Shown here: one piece after another, positions 45,387 through 47,793 of the stretch
Numbering within the stretch: the first letter of the stretch is position 1
How the letters are laid out: each line of letters starts with the position of its first letter
Assembly: GCF_000756655.1 (NCBI RefSeq)
Contig: NZ_ARXU01000018.1
Span: 1-47,793 of the forward strand
Direction of reading: 5' to 3'
DNA from: Alcanivorax jadensis T9
Lineage (GTDB): Bacteria; Pseudomonadota; Gammaproteobacteria; Pseudomonadales; Alcanivoracaceae
DNA: 47,793 nucleotides
Translations under genes and position numbers: made by a program
Notes under the pieces: model-generated
Told to the model about the DNA's origin: nothing
Database searches by the model: none
Seen by the model: the letters and a program-made list of their open reading frames with translations, nothing else

Positions 45387-47660
45387 ATGATAACGACTCT
45401 GGTAGCACTACCACGGCGTACCTTGCTGGCAACCTTGGCCCTGGCTATCACGACAGCATCGGCGGCGGCTGAGCAAAACGGGCAGAGCCATGAGCTGAAA
45501 GCGATCAATGTGGTGTCCGCTGCCGGTTTCGAACAGAAGATCTCTGAGGCTCCGGCCAGCATTTCCGTGATTGGTGAGCAGGAGCTGCACAGCCGCCCGT
45601 TTACGTCGGTGGTCGATGCGGTGCGTGAGCTGGAAGGGGTGGATGTGGGGGAAACCCGCGACAAGACCGGCCAGGCCTCTGTTTCCATGCGCGGTATGGG
45701 CTCGGATTACACCCTGATCCTGATCGACGGGCGTCGCCAGAATAATCATGGTGACATCTACCCGAACAACTTCGGTGGCAACCAGTTCAACCATATTCCG
45801 CCCATGGATGCCATTGAGCGCATCGAGGTGATCCGTGGTCCGGCCTCCACGCTCTATGGTGCCGATGCCATGGGTGGGGTGATCAATATCATTACCAAGA
45901 AGAACTTCGACCAGCCGGCGGCCAGCATTACCGTGGGTGGCACCTTTCAGGAACAGAGCGAGTTCGGCAATGACGTGACTACCGACCTGTATGTTTCCGG
46001 CCCGTTGGTGCCCGGCAAGCTGGGTCTGGCCCTGCGCGGCAGTCTCTATGACCAGCAGGCGTCCGATCCGCAGTTTGATCCCGCCATTGCGCCGGATGGA
46101 ACGGTTGTCGATCGGGAGCTGGGCTTTGGCGGTGGTGGCGCTACGGTGCGCAACAAGGACATTGCCGGTGGCTTCACCCTCCGCTGGACGCCAGTGGACA
46201 ACCAGCGTATCTCGCTGGATTACGACCAGTCCGAGCAGGTGTACAACAATGACAAGAGCCAGGTCGGCACCCAGGACAGCGTGGACCGTCTGCCCATGGC
46301 CGGCTATGCCAAGAATCAGGAATTCACCCGTGACCAGGTCGCGCTGACCCATGAAGGGGACTGGGATATCGGCTACAGCACCGTTTCCCTTACGCACCTG
46401 GCGACCAACAACAAGGGCCGCACCCTGCCGCTGACGGCGGCGGAGCGTGACCAGTACGATCAGATGGTTACCAATGGGGCCACGAATCAGGAACTGGAAG
46501 CGGCTTTTCTGCCGCGCCCGGCGCGCACCTTGGAAAGCCGGGAGTGGCGACTGGATGGCAAGCTGGAACTACCGGTGAATGCCCAGCACTTTGCTGTGCT
46601 GGGTACCCAGGTGATTCGTGGCGAACTGGAAGATGGCGTGTTCGGTCTTGAGGAAGGTCGTAGCGGCCGGGTTTCCGACCACAACATGTGGGCCCTGTTT
46701 GCCGAGGATAACTGGACCCCGGTGGATCCCTTTACGCTTACCGCCGGTGTCCGTTACGACAACCATGAAACCTTTGGCGATCAACTCAGCCCACGCCTTT
46801 ATGGCGTTTATGAACTGACGCCCGCCTGGACCGTGAAGGGGGGCGTCAGTACCGGCTACAAGACGCCCAAGACCACCGATCTGTATTCAGGGATTACCGG
46901 TTTCGGCCGTCAGGGCACGCTGCCCTGGGTGGGCAACCCGGACCTGGAACCGGAAACCAGCGTTAACTCCGAAATCGCCCTGTACTGGGAGAGCGTCAAT
47001 CGTCATAACTTCAACGTGACCTATTTCCAGAACGATTTCAAAGACAAGATTGTGCGCCAGGACAGCGCGCTGTGCTCTGCCAACGGGGGGCAGAAACCCT
47101 GTGTGGATCTGGGCGCCTACGACTCCCTGGGCGGCATCGTTACCCAGCCGGTGAATGTGGACAAGGCGGAAATCAAGGGTGTGGAAGTGGCCGGTCGTTA
47201 CCAGTTCCTGCCGCGCTGGGCGCTAAAGATGAACTACACCTATATCGATAGCGAACAGAAGAGTGGAGACCAGAAAGGTTACCCGCTGACTGGCACTGCC
47301 AAGCACATGGTCAATGCCACCCTGGACTGGCAGACCACTCAGACTTTCGGCATGTACCTGACCATGGAAGGACGGCACGACCGTTTCCGCGGCTTTGGTC
47401 GCAGCGGTCTCAACACCGATTCCAGCGGCGGCGAGTACTGGAAAGATTATGAAATCTTCCACCTGGGTGCACGCTGGGCCATGAATGACACGCTCACCTT
47501 TACCGCCCGGGTCAACAACCTGCTGGACGAAGACTTCACTACCTATGACACCGCATTTGAAGATGATGGCATGGGTGGCTTCGAGCCGGTTTACTTTGAC
47601 GACTACAACAACAAGGATGCCCGCCGCAGCTACTGGCTGAGCATGCAGGCGCGGTTCTAG
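45387..47660 (+). CDS. TonB-dependent outer membrane receptor (siderophore-type)
   Basis: 757-aa outer-membrane transporter. A signal peptide covers about 1-29 (TLLATLALAITTASAAA). A TonB-box-like segment precedes the plug domain (about 45-160), which has SISVIGEQELHSRPF, VSMRGMGSDYTLILIDGRR and VIRGPASTLYGADAMGGVINI. A 22-strand barrel follows, ending in phenylalanine (SMQARF). The plug resembles FepA/CirA-type catecholate or colicin receptors. The upstream Fur box supports induction in low iron. No adjacent siderophore synthesis or ABC genes. The frame opens further upstream at 45270 but crosses the Fur box. Confidence 0.93.
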   Translation: MITTLVALPRRTLLATLALAITTASAAAEQNGQSHELKAINVVSAAGFEQKISEAPASISVIGEQELHSRPFTSVVDAVRELEGVDVGETRDKTGQASVSMRGMGSDYTLILIDGRRQNNHGDIYPNNFGGNQFNHIPPMDAIERIEVIRGPASTLYGADAMGGVINIITKKNFDQPAASITVGGTFQEQSEFGNDVTTDLYVSGPLVPGKLGLALRGSLYDQQASDPQFDPAIAPDGTVVDRELGFGGGGATVRNKDIAGGFTLRWTPVDNQRISLDYDQSEQVYNNDKSQVGTQDSVDRLPMAGYAKNQEFTRDQVALTHEGDWDIGYSTVSLTHLATNNKGRTLPLTAAERDQYDQMVTNGATNQELEAAFLPRPARTLESREWRLDGKLELPVNAQHFAVLGTQVIRGELEDGVFGLEEGRSGRVSDHNMWALFAEDNWTPVDPFTLTAGVRYDNHETFGDQLSPRLYGVYELTPAWTVKGGVSTGYKTPKTTDLYSGITGFGRQGTLPWVGNPDLEPETSVNSEIALYWESVNRHNFNVTYFQNDFKDKIVRQDSALCSANGGQKPCVDLGAYDSLGGIVTQPVNVDKAEIKGVEVAGRYQFLPRWALKMNYTYIDSEQKSGDQKGYPLTGTAKHMVNATLDWQTTQTFGMYLTMEGRHDRFRGFGRSGLNTDSSGGEYWKDYEIFHLGARWAMNDTLTFTARVNNLLDEDFTTYDTAFEDDGMGGFEPVYFDDYNNKDARRSYWLSMQARF

Positions 47661-47662
47661 TT

Positions 47663-47757
47663 CAGTTGACAGTGAACAGTTGACAGCGTCGCGGATTGAC
47701 GCCTAGCAAAAGGAAGGCAAAGAGGCCGCGTCCAACCGTTGAGCGCGGCCTCTTGCG
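47663..47757. repeat. Second copy of the composite GTTGACA-word / GAGGCCGCG hairpin repeat
   Basis: CAGTTGACAGTGAACAGTTG followed by ACAGCGTCGCG (47663-47693) aligns with the reverse complement of the right arm at 39570-39606. About 23 bp later, GCAAAGAGGCCGCG (47717-47730) pairs with CGCGGCCTCTTGC (47744-47756) around a loop ending TTGAG, as in the first copy. It begins two bases after the receptor stop codon. The window ends 36 bp later. Confidence 0.8.
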
Positions 47758-47793
47758 TTTAGAAGAACTCCCGTAGGGTGCACTGAGCCTAAG

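Overview
The window looks like chromosomal DNA of a marine hydrocarbon-degrading gammaproteobacterium, most likely Alcanivorax or a close relative. The reasons are high GC, dense short-spaced genes, two alkane monooxygenases beside an AlmA-type flavoprotein monooxygenase, and a Pseudomonas-like core block (tolC / thiC-nudF-DUF1249 / cpdA-yqiA-parE-parC). The assignment rests on protein motifs and gene order read by eye; no database search was possible. I see no rRNA, tRNA, CRISPR array, prophage or intact insertion sequence.

Layout. (1) 1-5.7 kb is an alkane-oxidation island: alkB, an AraC-type regulator, an AlkB-rubredoxin fusion, and a divergent AlmA/Baeyer-Villiger-type flavin monooxygenase. 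(2) 5.7-8.6 kb holds ychJ and a TetR regulator (overlapping, co-transcribed), a divergent VOC protein behind two TetR-like operators, a ChaC-type gamma-glutamylcyclotransferase and pdxH. (3) 8.7-12.8 kb is a signalling cluster: a NarL-type response regulator, a hybrid histidine kinase overlapping it tail-to-tail, and a divergent ELWxTDGT-repeat lipoprotein with an operator-like palindrome between. (4) 12.8-17.7 kb has a BASS-family transporter, an allophanate hydrolase-GntR operon without urea carboxylase, and a patatin-like protein. (5) 17.7-21.6 kb has a small secreted protein, an aldo/keto reductase and FAD oxidoreductase pair, and waaA. (6) 21.7-32.4 kb is the conserved core: tolC, thiC-nudF-DUF1249, cpdA, yqiA, parE and parC. 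(7) 32.6-39.4 kb is mostly housekeeping and envelope genes: acyltransferase, beta-barrel protein, DUF4262, DUF2058, a CvfB-like RNA-binding protein, UPF0126, a MarR remnant, DUF2780 and a YdjM-like membrane protein. (8) 39.6-47.8 kb has a medium-chain reductase, an amidase, an operon of an EphD-like epoxide hydrolase/SDR fusion with a PF10118 protein, and a TonB-dependent receptor behind a Fur box.

How the genes fit together. The first 5.7 kb would start terminal oxidation of medium- to long-chain alkanes, with one hydroxylase carrying its own rubredoxin. The fusion protein, PF10118 protein, reductase and aldo/keto reductase may act on lipophilic oxidised intermediates, but that is inference.

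The most unusual feature is not a gene. At least six intergenic gaps contain inverted arms built from short, near-tandem words (for example GAGCTAC, AATTGATAA, GCCAGAC, CAAGTTGAAA, GTTAAC, CGAGTTACGAG). Different gaps use different words but share the same architecture, and three successive gaps of the cpdA-yqiA-parE-parC block each carry a different one. Two gaps also share a second module, a GAGGCCGCG hairpin. REP-like TGTAGGAGC elements occupy further gaps. These non-coding families are the best candidates here for something poorly described.
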